NCBI GenBank assembly: GCA_033398695.1
Contig: JAWKAU010000210.1
Span: 162,001 to 226,000 of the forward strand
Direction of reading: 5' to 3'
Length of the DNA: 64,000 nucleotides
Source: Orobanche coerulescens
Taxonomy: Eukaryota > Streptophyta > Magnoliopsida > Lamiales > Orobanchaceae
Position numbers and translations under genes: made by a program. Below are positions 1 to 10,712 of the stretch, piece after piece (position 1 is the first letter of the stretch; each line of letters begins with the position of its first letter). Below the pieces are notes generated by a model. The model was not told the DNA's origin and ran no database searches. It saw nothing but the letters and a program-made list of their open reading frames with translations.

Positions 1-561
1 ATAACACGTGTATAAAAAACGTGTAAAAACAAACAGAAATAGGTAAAAACGTATGTAAACGGATGAAAAGGGACTAAACGTGTAAATCACGTTGTTGGAT
101 TAGTTCAGTCTCATTAAATCGGTTATAATTTTATTTGGGTCATAACACGTGCATAAAAAACGTGTAAAAACAAACAGAAATGGGTAAAAACGTATGGAAA
201 CGGATGAAAAGGGACTAAACGTGTAAATCGTGTTGTTGGATTAGTTCGGTCTCATTAAATCGGTTATAATTTTATTCGGGTCATATCACGTTCATAAAAA
301 ACGTGTAAAAACAAACAGAAATGGGTAAAAACGTATGGAAACGGATGAAAAGGGACTAAACGTGTAAATCGTGTTGTTGGATTAGTTCGGTCTCATTAAA
401 TCGGTTATAATTTTATTCGGGTCATAACACGTGCATAAAAAACGTGTAAAAACAAACAGAAATGGGTAAAAACGTATGGAAACGGATGAAAAGGGACTAA
501 ACGTGTAAATCGTGTTGTTGGATTAGTTCGGTCTCATTAAATCGGTTATAATTTTATTCGG
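1..561 (+). repeat. 141-bp satellite array, block 1
   Basis: Four head-to-tail monomers with a strict 141-bp period: the ATAACACG/ATATCACG landmark recurs at 1, 142, 283 and 424. The monomer is AT-rich, with an A-tract-rich first half and a second half ending in TTATTCGGGTC. The last monomer stops at monomer position 138, where solo LTR A is inserted, and resumes at 11572. No coding potential is seen. It is the same satellite as the two larger blocks downstream. Confidence 0.98.
557..561. repeat. Target-site duplication TTCGG of solo LTR A
   Basis: TTCGG precedes the LTR start TGTAATACC at 562 and is repeated at 11567-11571 straight after the LTR end TGTTACA. Left monomer positions 1-138 plus the three bases GTC after the right copy give exactly 141 bp, so the insertion removed no satellite DNA. 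Confidence 0.96.
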
Positions 562-790
562 TGTAATACCCGGTTGTAATTCAGTTATTATCATTCAGTA
601 TTTATCATTCAGTAATTGTCATTCAGTAATTTCACTCATTAATGATCATTTGTCACTCATATTCAATCATGGTATTCATCATTCAGAGTAATTGTATCGT
701 GTATCAATCGTCATTCATCACTATTCTGATTGGAGTTTCGTGCCGTGTTTATCATCATTGTCATTTTCGTTGCGAGCTGTGCATGAAGGG

Positions 791-1357
791 TAGCGCACGC
801 TACGTACTCCTTTTTAGCGTACGCTAATTGGGTATAGGTAGCGCACGCTACCACTCAGCTTTAGCGCACGCTAAGGTCACCACGCTGCACCCGTAAGGTA
901 CCGGATCGGCAGTGAGTTATGAGTAGCGCACGCTACGAATGGTAAGTAGCGCGCGCTAGTGAGTTGTAGTAGCGCACGCTAATATGTGGTGTAGCGCGCG
1001 CTAAGGACAGATCGAGTTGAGTCCGGTGGCTCCGGATCGCACCTTGAATTAATTCTTAGCGCACGCTATGTGTTGTTTTTAGCGTACGCAATCGATATTA
1101 TAGCGCACGCTAAATAATGGTTGTAGCGCACGCTATCGAGGTCAGATCAGAGGACAGGGAGTTTCTGGATTCCAGTACTGGGCATCACATAATTCGTTAG
1201 CGCACGCTAACAATGGGTTTTAACGTACGCTAGTGGTATGGCCGTAGCGCACGCTACAAAAAGGTACGTAGCGCGCGCTACCGTGTTCGGACAGTGGGTA
1301 CTGGACTACCCAAATTACCCGTTAGCGCACGCTACGCACAAGGGCTAGCGCACGCTA
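791..1357 (+). promoter_or_regulatory. 18-site near-palindromic TAGCG[C/T][A/G]CGCTA array in U3 of LTR A
   Basis: Twelve-bp near-palindromes start at 791, 815, 839, 862; 924, 947, 970, 992; 1057, 1080, 1101, 1124; 1198, 1221, 1245, 1269; 1323, 1346. Spacing inside each group is 21-24 bp (about two helical turns); group starts are 133, 133, 141 and 125 bp apart. Some sites are perfect palindromes (TAGCGCGCGCTA, TAGCGTACGCTA) and most differ at one base (TAGCGCACGCTA). Sites at 1080 and 1221 are degenerate at one end. The array ends just before a TATA box, so an enhancer or binding-site role is inferred. Confidence 0.9.
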
Positions 1358-1369
1358 ATCTGGATTAGA

Positions 1370-1376
1370 TATATAA
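1370..1376 (+). promoter_or_regulatory. Probable TATA box of LTR A
   Basis: TATATAA lies 13 bp after the last palindrome of the array. In the D LTRs a TATAAA is found at the same place, which supports a conserved promoter position separating U3 from R. Confidence 0.65.
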
Positions 1377-2449
1377 TGGACAGTCAGCTTGAGTTCGTCA
1401 TTTATCATTCTATTCTCATTCTCTCGTCGGTTCTAGGCGATTTGGGCGATTTAGAGAGTATTCTTCAAGGTGTAATCATCAATCATCATCTTCAAGTCTT
1501 TGAGTTGGATTAATCATCACTTCATCATCTCCAAAACATCGAATCAAAGGTATTAATTTCTTGGATCTAGAATTTCGGATTTTTGGGTTTTTCCTTCCGA
1601 TTTCTTCGTGTAAGCTTGGATTATTGTTGGAATACATTAGATATGGATTATCTACCTTGGATAAATGGATTATCTAGTATTCCTACGGATTTAATGGCTA
1701 TTTTCGGAATTATTTCAAGAACCCTTAGGGTTGACTTCGGTTAATTGGGGATTTTCCGATTGATGTTGTTGTAATCATGAATTATGGATTCCTAATGGAT
1801 TATTGATATCATTGAAGTGTTTTGTTAGTTCGGAATACTCATTTTGGTGTGGGTTTCAACATATTCGGGATTGGATATTTCCGAAGTTGTGTGGTTGGTT
1901 ATGTATTCGTTGGAATGCCCTATGAGTTTGATTATCGTTGTTTCGACCTTTGGGTTAGTCGTGTTTTGTTGCTTGATACGTGTATTGAACAATTGTTGGT
2001 AATTATTGTTATTCAAGGTTGTTCCAGCGACCGGTATCTCGATTAGGACGTTGTTCGTGGAAGGACATTGTCATCGGTATTGTGTAAGTTAACTCTTACT
2101 CGGTTAAAAGGATACTCATTCCTTTTGTTGTTGATTGCTCATAATCATAATTCATTCATCATAGTATTAATCATATTGAGACTTGTAATTGTCGAATAAT
2201 CATTTCATTCACGAGGAACGACGGTTCCAAATCATTTCATTGGGTTATCAATCAAGTCACTATTATTTTCATCTCGGTGAGTCATCTTGGCCTTGTCGAA
2301 TTATTATTCATTGGTATTCATTGTGGTCATTCTCGTTCATATGACCTTCTGAGTTCATATTGCATGGCCGGGTGTCGCTGTGTGGAATTTTTAGTCGGGC
2401 ACACGATGGTCATGTATTGGGTTCACCGATACATTGGACCGTGCACACG

Positions 2450-2454
2450 GTAAC
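2450..2454. repeat. Target-site duplication GTAAC of solo LTR B
   Basis: GTAAC precedes the reversed LTR and recurs at 4902-4906. Joining the two sides gives the uninterrupted LTR sequence seen at the matching place in the D LTRs (CACACGGTAACGCTTACC around 19618). Confidence 0.95.
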
Positions 2455-4120
2455 TGTAACACCCCAAACTAGGCGGATATTACAGTGTCGTGAATCCCCG
2501 ACTGGGACCCACCAGGCGAATGAAAATGATGAATTAAATAATATAATTGTAGTACCGAACCACATTATATTACCAATTACTCCGATGAGGAGTTTAAGTA
2601 CAACACACCAGGACAATACCGAATACTAGTATATTTTATATGAAGATAAAATACACCACCCTGAATAAATAGACATCTCAAACGGAATTTGCAGCGGAAA
2701 AATACAAATGACGGAATAACTGAAATGACTGAAATGACTGAAACAAACGAAATGACTGGGGCCCCCTACTAGTATCACTGGGACTCGTCGCCGTCTACAT
2801 GCTCTTCCCGTGCCTTTGCCTTACCGTGACCTGAAAACAAAGTCCCCCAACGGGGTCAGTTACACAGAACAACAATCCTCAAGGGTTGAAAATACACAAT
2901 CATGAATAAGCTGAAGTTATGAAATATCCTTAGTTATGAATTACGCTGAAGAGGAGTATCATAGTACGCCCGTAATGTTCTGTGCAAGTGTACAAGACGA
3001 ATGACCGGACACACCCGTCCTTGTACCTAATTAGTCTCACGGAGGTAAGCGTTACCGTGTGCGGTCGATGTATCGGTGAACCCAATACATGACCATCGTG
3101 TGCCCGACTAAAAATTCCACACACCCACACACGGCCCAATATGAACCCAGAAGGTCATATGAACAAGAATGACCATAATGAATATCAATGAATAATAATA
3201 ATAATCCGACAAGGTCAAGATGACTCACCGAGATGAAAATAATAGTGAAGTGATTGATAATCCAATGAAATGATTTGGAACCGTCGTTCCTCGTGAATGA
3301 AATGATTATTCGATAATTACAAGTCTCAATATGATCAATACCATGATGAATGAATTATGATTATGAGTAATTCAACAACAAAAAGGAATGAGTATCCTTT
3401 TAACCGAGTAAGAATTAACTTATTCAATACCGATGACAAAGTCCTTCCACGAACAACGTCCTAATCGAGATACCGGTCGCTCGAACAACCTTAAATAACA
3501 ATAATTACCAACAATCGTTCAATAGACGTATCAAGCAACAAAACACGACTAACCCAAAGGTCGAAACAACGATAATCAAACTCATAGGGCATTCCAACGA
3601 ACACACAACCAACCACACAACTTCGAAAATATCCAATCCCGAATATGTCGAAACCAACACCAAATTGAGTATTTCGAACCAACAAAACACTTCAATGATA
3701 TCAATAATCCATTAGGAATCCATAATTCATGACTACAACAACATCAATCGGAAAATCCCTAATTAACCGAAGTCAACCCCAAGGGTTCTGAAATAATTCC
3801 TAAAATAATCACTAAATCCGTAGGAATATATTTATCAAAGGTAGATAATCCATAACTAACATATTCCAATGATAATCCAAGCTTACACGAAGAAATCGGA
3901 AGGAAAACCCAAAAATCCGAAATTCTAGATCCAAGAGATTAATACCTTTGATTCGATGTTTTGGAGATGATGAAGTGATGATTAATCCAACTCAAAGACT
4001 TGAAGATGATGATTGATGATTACACCTTGAAGGATACTCTCAAAATCGCCCAAATCGCCAAGAACCGACGAGAGAAAGAGATTAGAATGATAAATGACGA
4101 ACTCTGACTAAACTGTCCAA

Positions 4121-4126
4121 TTTATA
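4121..4126 (-). promoter_or_regulatory. Probable TATA box of LTR B
   Basis: TTTATA on the plus strand reads TATAAA on the minus strand, immediately downstream in LTR orientation of the palindrome array, as in the other members of this subfamily. Confidence 0.55.
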
Positions 4127-4138
4127 GTCAGTCCAGGT

Positions 4139-4672
4139 TAGCGTGCGCTAGCCCTAATGCGTAGCGTGCGCTAATGGGAAATTTGGGTATTCCAGTACCC
4201 ACTGTCCGAAAACGGTAGCGCGCGCTACGTACCTTTTTGTAGCGTGCGCTACGACCATATCATTAGCGTGCGTTAATGCTCATAGTTAGCGTGCGCTAAC
4301 GAATAATTTGATGCCCAGTACTGGAATCCAGAAACTGCCTGTCCTCTGATCTGACCTCGATAGCGTGCGCTACAACCATTATTTAGCGTGCGCTATACAA
4401 TCGGTTGCGTACGCTAAAAACAACACATAGCGTGCGCTATGAATTAATCCGATGCAGTCCAGTAGCCACTGGACTCAACCTGATCTGTCCTTAGCGCGCG
4501 CTACACCACATATTAGCGTGCGCTACTTACCATTCGTAGCGTGCGCTGCCTGCTCACTGCGGTCGGTACCTTACGGATCTGCGGTAACCTTACCGTGCGC
4601 TAAAGCTGAGTGGTAGCGTGCACTACCTATACCCAATTAGCGTACGCTAAAAGGAGTACATAGCGTGCGCTA
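4139..4672 (-). promoter_or_regulatory. Near-palindromic TAGCG array in U3 of LTR B
   Basis: Repeated TAGCGTGCGCTA and TAGCGCGCGCTA motifs, the reverse complement of the array in LTRs A and D, with the same roughly 23-bp local spacing. A few sites have drifted, such as the one near 4590 where the first bases are changed, as expected for an older unselected copy. Confidence 0.88.
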
Positions 4673-5410
4673 CTCCTCACGCACAGCTCGCAACGAAAAT
4701 TACAATGATGATAAACACGGCACGAAACTCTAATCAGATTAATGATGAATGACGATTGATACACGATACAATTACTCTGAATGATGAATACCATGACTGA
4801 ATCTGAGTGACAAATGATCAATAATGAATGAAATTACTGAGTATCAGTTACTGAATGATAAATACTGAATGATAATTACTGAATTACAACCGGGTATTAC
4901 AGTAACGCTTACCTCCGTGAGACTAATTAGGTACAAGGACGGGTGTGTCCGGTCATTCGTCTTGTACACTTGCACAGAACATTACGGGCGTACTATGATA
5001 CTCCTCTTCAGCGTAATTCATAATTAAGGATATTTCATAACTTCGGTTAAATCATGATTGTGTATTTTTCAACCCTTGAGGATTGTTGTTCTGTGTAACT
5101 GACCCCGTTGGGGGATTTTGTTTTCAGGTCACGGCAAGGCAATGGCACGGGAAGAGCATGTTGACGGCGACGAGTCCCAGTGATACTAGAAGGGGGCCCC
5201 AGTCATTCCGTTTGTTTCAGTCATTTTCAGTCATTTCAATCATTTGTATTTTCCGCTGCAAATTCCGTTTGAGATGTTTATTTATTCAGGGTGGTGTATT
5301 TTATCTTCATATAAAATATACTAGTATTCGGTATTGTCCTGGTGTGTTGTACTTAAACTCCTCGTCGGAGCACTTGGTAATATAATGTGGTTCGGTACTA
5401 CAATTATATT

Positions 5411-5415
5411 ATTTA
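5411..5415. repeat. Target-site duplication ATTTA of element C
   Basis: ATTTA precedes the LTR start at 5416 and is repeated at 11482-11486 after the second LTR ends in TGTTACA. The host LTR sequence then continues with ATTCATCATTTTC, as in other LTR copies. Confidence 0.94.
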
Positions 5416-5785
5416 TGTAATACCCGGTTGTAATTCAGTCATTATCATTCAGTAATTTCATTCGGTGATTGTCACTCAGTGGATTTTCACTCATTTATAA
5501 TCATTCATCAATCATATTCATTCACCGTGTTCACCGTTCGGAAAAACTTCGAGTTGTGTATCGTTATTGTTCATTGTTTCAACTTTCCTCATATGAGTTC
5601 GACTTTGTTAGATCACCATTAATTTTTGGTAACTCCAAAAATTCTAAATCTTTGCAATATTATAGAGCATCGAGTTAGCTTTCCAATGGTTCGAACGGTG
5701 AGTCAATCGAGTCGGACGAGAGAGTTATGGTCGTTTTAGCTCAACGCTCATTTTTCGATTTTGGCGATCATCGCCGAACGAACTC

Positions 5786-6082
5786 GGCCGTGTCGTCCGA
5801 CACGCGGCCGTGCCGTACTCGTCCGGAAAATGCCGAAGTGTTCGCCTCGAGACCGGCCGTGTAAATGCAGCACGGCCGAGTCGAACCCTTAGGATAAGCG
5901 AGCGGCTGCCGACACGCCCGACCGTGTCGTGCACGGCCGAGTCATGCCGAAGTCGCCGGACGGTCATGTCGGGAGGCCCTCGCGCGCGACCGTGTCATGC
6001 GGGACACGGTCGAGTCCTGTCGGCCAACCGTCGGCCCGGTATGCGACACGACCGTGCCGATCGGCACGGCCGTGTCCGTGAC
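5786..6082 (+). promoter_or_regulatory. GC-rich inverted-repeat cluster in U3 of C (5' LTR)
   Basis: Successive imperfect inverted repeats built on CCGTGTC...GACACGG, including GACCGTGTC...GACACGGTC near 5990-6012 and the palindrome CCGTGCCGATCGGCACGG near 6053-6070. The cluster stands out from AT-rich flanks and occupies the same U3 place as the TAGCG array of the other subfamily. A regulatory role is inferred; methylation or hairpin formation are alternatives. Confidence 0.7.
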
Positions 6083-6255
6083 GATCAACTCCCTTAAATT
6101 CGTTTTTTTTCAGCATTTCAGCCATTTTTTCCCCTTTTCTTCACCTTCAACCGAGAGAGTAAGCTTGAGGGAAGGTTTTTCCTTCACAAATCATTTGGGT
6201 GTTTGATTTTCTTCATCTCCTTTTCGATCGTGAAGCCCGGATAATCAATTTAACG

Positions 6256-6452
6256 CGTGGCTTCGGCCCTAATTGTGATACGGCTTTCATGCCGTGGCTT
6301 CGGCCCTAATTGTGATACGGCTTTCATGTCGTGGCTTCAGCCCTAATTGTGATACGGCTTTCATGCCGTGGCTTCGGCCCTAATTGTGATACGGCTTTCA
6401 TGCCGTGGCCCCCTAATTGTGATACGGCTTTCATGCCGTGGCCCGGCCCTAA
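6256..6452 (+). repeat. 37-bp tandem repeat in C 5' LTR
   Basis: Units start CGTGGCTTCGGCCC and end CGGCTTTCATGC, with starts at 6256, 6293 and 6330 (37 bp). About five to six units are present; the last ones have lost TTCGG within CGTGGCTTCGG. The block lies after the inverted-repeat cluster, probably in R/U5, and is absent from LTRs of D, E and F. Confidence 0.92.
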
Positions 6453-7219
6453 TCAATAACTTGGCTTGTTTTGGCTTCATGTGATTGTGATATTTGTGAT
6501 TTTACTGTTTTTAGGCCTTGTGATTGTCTTGTTAATTTCATTGGAGCCTCGGGCATTGTGATTCATATTTAATCCATTACGGTTTGGTTCATGTCGTGTA
6601 ATTCATTGTGGTATTCGTGATTATGATTCGCGTTGGGCACTTATGTTCTAACTCGTCGAGCAGGTATTAATAGTATGCCGTGGGCATAGTATTTCACGAA
6701 TGCTCGGTTCTTACCTTGGTTTGTGAGCATCTCGTATTATTATCATCATTATACCGTTTCATTACGCTTTGGATGCATATCATGTTATACATGGATTTGA
6801 TGTTCATTATCTGGATGATGACCCGTGGGGCGGAACATGTTTTCATGTTTTAGGTGCTTGCGATGAGAGAGTTGAGGCACGGGGCATGACGATGGCGACG
6901 AGGCATTCGAGCGATACTAGTCCGAGTTGTTCATTGTTGGTCAGTCAGTTGGAGTGTACTCCAGTCTTGTCAGTTGTTGTCGTGTTGTATTACCCGAACA
7001 GATGTTCGTGGATGCTGTTGTATTTCATTTTGGCCATGTAGGCCACTTTTGTCGTTGAAATTCCTTATCGGAATATTGTGTCGGATATCATGGTAGGGAC
7101 TATGATTTTCCCTTGTTGTTTAATTTAATGTATTTTAGTCATGTTCGCCTGGTGGATCTCCTGGCGTGGGGTCCACGGCACTGTAATAACCCAATAGGAT
7201 TTGGGGGTGTTACAGAAAA

Positions 7220-7230
7220 TGGTATCAGAG
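7220..7230 (+). other. Primer binding site of element C
   Basis: TGGTATCAGAG starts five bases after the 5' LTR and matches the 3' end of plant initiator Met-tRNA for 11 bases, the usual primer for plant Ty3/gypsy elements. D, E and F have CGG instead of CAG within the same motif. Confidence 0.85.
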
Positions 7231-8769
7231 ATTTGGGTTGTGAAATACCCTGAGATGTGAGTTATGTGGTCCTACCGTCGTGGTAGTAGTGGGATTGTCA
7301 GGTTATGACAATCTAGTCAGTCAGGTTTTGTGAGTCGTAATATTAGTGCGACTGCACGAGTCATTCATTCATCGAGTCGTCGTCAGTGAAGACTAGTATC
7401 GCGAGACCTCGAAGCTTCGTATGACCTGTGTAAGGACTCGATTCTCTTTGTGTTCATATATTCATCATGTTATTAATTTTTCATGTTTGTTGAAACATAT
7501 ATGTGATATTAGTGTTACGATTGATTCATGACTAATTGTTTTGGAGCACGTGTGACCTGTGTAAGTGCTAAGGATCAACTCATTCACCAGTTAATAATCC
7601 TCAATCACCATTTTGATCTTGTTGATCATGTTAATTCATTCATCACTCTGTTAATCTCATCGTTCAATTAATTCATTCATCACTCAGTCAATATCATTCA
7701 TCACTCAGTTAATTCATTCATCACTCAATTAATTCATTCATCACTCAGTTAATTCCTTCATCACTTAGTCAATCTCATTGTTCAGATTAATTCATTAATC
7801 ACTCACCAATCTCATTGTTCACCAATTCATTCATCACTCGATTAATCTCATTGTTCGATTAATTCATTAATCACTCGATCAATCTCATTGTTCACCAATT
7901 CATTCATCACTCGATTAATCTCATTGTTGATTAATTCATTAATCACTCGACCAATCTCATTGTTCACCAATTCATTCATCACTCGATTAATTTCATTGTT
8001 CGATTAATTCATTAATCACTCATCAATCTCATTGTTCACCAATTCATTCATCACTCGATTAATCTCATTGTTCATTAATTCATTAATCACTCGATTAATC
8101 TCATCGCTCGATTAATTCATTCACCACTCGATCAATCTCATTACTCAAGTAATTCATTCAAGACTCACTCAATCTCATTATTCAGATTAATTCATTCATC
8201 ACCCGATCAATCTCATTGCTCAATTAATTCATTCATCACTCATCGATCTCATTACTCAATTAATTCATTCTTCACTCGTATCTCATTACTCGCTTAATCA
8301 TTAATCACTTATTCAATCTCATTGCTCAATTAATTCATTCATCACTCGACCAATCTCATTACTCAATTAATTCATTCTTCACTCGATCTATCTCATTACT
8401 CGATTAATCATTAATCACTTATTCAATCTCATTGCTTAGTTAGTTCATTCATCACTCACTCATTGCTCGATCAATTCATTAATCATCCGATCCATCTCAT
8501 TGTTCGCTTGTTGATCTTGTGGATTGAATTTTCAACCTTGTTAACTTGTTCAAGGTAATCATTTCAGAATTTCATCAGTAATCATGTTACCTCATTTGAT
8601 CTTTCATGCGATCTCATCATATTCCGGTGTCATGTGGACGATCATTTTACGCATTATTAATGCATTCATTGTGTTAGAGCGTGTATGCTCATTGTTATCA
8701 TTCCGTCTCATAATCATAATGCGATCTTCATACGAGATCTGTAATTATCACGTGACTTTCCGCCTCGGT
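7231..8769 (+). other. Untranslated leader of element C
   Basis: AT-rich leader without genes between the primer site and a gag-like start. Its last part (about 8500-8769) resembles the D leader just before gag (GTTAGAGCGTGTATGCTC here, TTTGAGCGCGTATGCTC in D). It is about three times as long as the D leader, mainly because of the minisatellite listed separately. Confidence 0.75.
7660..8500 (+). repeat. ~36/72-bp minisatellite in C leader
   Basis: Repeats of the type AATTCATTCATCACTCGATTAATCTCATTGTTC. The landmark CAATCTCATTGTTCACC starts at 7807, 7880, 7952 and 8024, giving a 72-73 bp dimer of two roughly 36-bp halves. Flanking copies are more diverged. The D leader has only scattered ATTCATTCAT-type words, so this looks like local expansion in C. 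Confidence 0.85.
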
Positions 8770-8823
8770 ATGGAAAGAGGCATCGAGAGGAACATCGGAC
8801 TCCGACGTCCAAGGATCGTTTTC
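8770..8823 (+). pseudogene. gag start remnant of element C
   Basis: ATGGAAAGAGGC followed by arginine/glycine codons corresponds to the start of gag in D (ATGGAAAGAGGTGGC at 39506). The similarity ends after about 15-20 codons, and a stop follows at about 8824. Capsid, zinc knuckles and all of protease and RT are missing downstream. Confidence 0.65.
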
Positions 8824-9270
8824 TAGTCGTCTTCGTCTTTGGAAGAGCATCTTCATCTCGCAGCGAGTTATTTATTGTTTACTTTAAGCGTGATACAATA
8901 TGACATCCATCATCGGTTTTGAGCAAGTTAATTCTTGTTCGGTAATAGGATAATCATTCATTTCATTGTCGTTCATTCATTCACTTAAGTCATTCATCAT
9001 ATATCAATCATGTTGAGACTTGTCATCATGAAATTAATCATTTAATTCACGAGGAACAACGGTTCCAATAATTTCACTTGAACTATCACTCATGACGTTA
9101 TTAATTCACCTTGGTGAGCCATTCTTAATCCTGGTCGGATTTATAGTCAATTATCATTCATCATTCATTTTAGTCACTTTCATTCTCGTGACCTTCTGAG
9201 ATCATAGTTAGCGGCGAGTTCATCGTCGGATATACCTCTAATCGTTGAGGTACCAAGTCGAGGTATTTTC
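8824..9270 (+). other. LTR/U5-like fragment inside element C
   Basis: The stretch about 8930-9200 has words and order typical of the LTR U5 region in D and E: a GTTAATTCTTG-like start, GAGACTTGTCAT, CACGAGGAACAACGGTTCC, GGTGAGCCATTCTT and GACCTTCTGAGATCATAG. It sits between the gag remnant and the pol remnant, so C's interior was assembled by recombination or template switching. No gene is seen in it. Confidence 0.65.
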
Positions 9271-9321
9271 CGTTTCTAAGACGGGGAAGTTGAGTCGAGA
9301 TTCATTGGACCGTTTGAAATT

Positions 9322-9642
9322 TTGGATCGAGTAGGCGAGTTAGCTTATCGATTGGATTTGCGTGCGGCATTGAGCAGAATTGTTTATGTGCTTCACGTCT
9401 CTCTGTTGCGGAAGTATGTTGCCGACCCGAGTCACATACTTGATTCGACGAAATCGAGATCGCGGATGATCATTCGTACGAGGAGCGTCCCGTACGAGTG
9501 TTGGAGCGGCGAATCAAACAGCTTGAGGAATAAGTCGATTCCTTTGGTCAAGATTCAGTGGTCTAGACACGGAGTCGAAGAGGCTACTTGGGAAACCGAG
9601 GATAGTATGCGGGAGAATTATCCCGAGTTGTTTGACCCTTAG
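9322..9642 (+). pseudogene. Integrase C-terminus and chromodomain remnant of element C
   Basis: A 106-codon open frame matching the last quarter of D's integrase: the DRVGELAYRL segment after the GPF motif, the RKYVADPSHIL segment, then the chromodomain stretch LRNKSIPLVKIQWSRHG and EEATWETEDSM. The middle (about residues 41-67) is out of frame relative to D, so two compensating indels are present. The catalytic D,D,E core is absent. Confidence 0.85.
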
Positions 9643-10037
9643 TTTCGGGACGAAACTCTTTTAAGGGTGTATGTAATACCGGTTGTAATTCATCATTATC
9701 ATTCATAATTTCATTCGGTGATTGTCACTAAGTGGATTTTCACTCATTTATAATCATTCATCAATCATATTCATTCACCGTGTTCACCGTTCGGAAAAAC
9801 TTGAGTTGTGTATCGTTATTGTTCATTGTTTCAACTTTCCTCATATGAGTTCGACTTTGTTAGATCACCATTAATTTTTGGTAACTCCAAAAATTCTAAA
9901 TCTTGCAATATTATAGAGCATCGAGTTAGCTTTCCAATGGTTCGAACGGTGAGTCAATCGAGTCGGACGAGAGAGTTATGGTCGCTTTAGCTCAACCGCT
10001 CATTTTCGGATTTAGGCGATCATCGCCGAACGAACTT

Positions 10038-10340
10038 CGGCCGTGTCGTCCGACACGGCCCGTGCCGTACTCGTCCGGAAAATGCCGAAGTGTTCGCCTC
10101 AGACCCGACCGTGTCGTCAGCACGGCCGAGTCGAACCCTTCCGGATAAGCTGAGCGATCGCCGACACGCCCGACCGTGTCGTGCACGGCCGAGTCATGCC
10201 GAAGTCGGCCGTCGGACGGGTCATCGTCGGGAGGCCCTCGCGCGCGACCGTGTCATGCGGGACACGGTCGAGTCCTGTCGGCCAAATCGGCCGGTACTGC
10301 GACACGACCGTGCCGATCGGCACGGCCGTGTCCGTGACGA
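10038..10340 (+). promoter_or_regulatory. GC-rich inverted-repeat cluster in U3 of C (3' LTR)
   Basis: Same cluster as in the 5' LTR: GGCCGTGTCG..CGACACGGCC near 10038-10060, further half-sites, GACCGTGTC...GACACGGTC near 10246-10269 and CCGTGCCGATCGGCACGG near 10308-10325. Differences from the 5' copy are small indels in GC-rich runs. Confidence 0.7.
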
Positions 10341-10507
10341 TCAACTCCCTTAAATTCGTTTTTTTCAAAGATTTCACCATTTTTCCCCTTTTCTTCACCT
10401 TCAACCGAGAGAGTAAGCTTGAGGGAAGGTTTTTCCTTCACAAATCATTTGGGTGTTTGATTTTCTTCATCTCCTTTTCGATCGTGAAGCCCGGATAATC
10501 AATTTAA

Positions 10508-10712
10508 CACGTGGCTTCGGCCCTAATTGTGATACGGCTTTCATGCCGTGGCTTCGGCCCTAATTGTGATACGGCTTTCATGTCGTGGCTTCAGCCCTAA
10601 TTGTGATACGGCTTTCATGCCGTGGCTTCGGCCCTAATTGTGATACGGCTTTCATGCCGTGGCTTCGGCCCTAATTGTGATACGGCTTTCATGCCGTGGC
10701 TTCGGCCCTAAT
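10508..10712 (+). repeat. 37-bp tandem repeat in C 3' LTR
   Basis: About six units of the CGTGGCTTCGGCCC...TTTCATGC repeat, more uniform than in the 5' LTR. One unit in each LTR has TCGTGGCTTCAGCCC in the same order, confirming that the arrays are paired copies. Confidence 0.92.

Larger units (their letters stand above)
2455..4901 (-). mobile_element. Solo LTR B, reverse orientation, nested in LTR A
   Basis: A 2447-bp LTR in reverse orientation, reading TGTAACACCCCAAAC at its left edge and ending CCGGGTATTACA. It belongs to the A/D subfamily: the reverse-strand TAGCG array runs from 4139 to 4672 and the shared U5 with the motif TTGTTCGAGCGACC lies near 3475-3490. No internal region accompanies it. 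It lies 1893 bp into LTR A. No gene is seen in it. Confidence 0.94.
5416..7214 (+). repeat. 5' LTR of element C
   Basis: A 1799-bp LTR beginning TGTAATACCCGG and ending GGGGGTGTTACA. It contains a GC-rich inverted-repeat block (about 5786-6082), then a 37-bp tandem repeat (from 6256). The TATA position of E and F reads CCCTTAAATT here, a weak or lost TATA. Compared with its partner it has small indels, including shortened repeat units near 6405-6450. Confidence 0.93.

Noticed and set aside
791..1357. CRISPR-like array of short regularly spaced palindromes
   Set aside because: The repeats are only 12 bp with gaps of about 11 bp, lie inside eukaryotic LTRs next to a TATA box, recur at homologous places in four LTRs, and there are no cas genes.
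7220..7230. tRNA gene fragment
   Set aside because: Only the 11 bases complementary to the tRNA 3' end are present, at the primer-site position; no tRNA arms flank it.
7660..8500. Independent satellite family or origin in the C leader
   Set aside because: The 72-bp-period array is confined to element C, bounded by its leader sequence, and uses words already present in leaders of D and E, so it is a local expansion.
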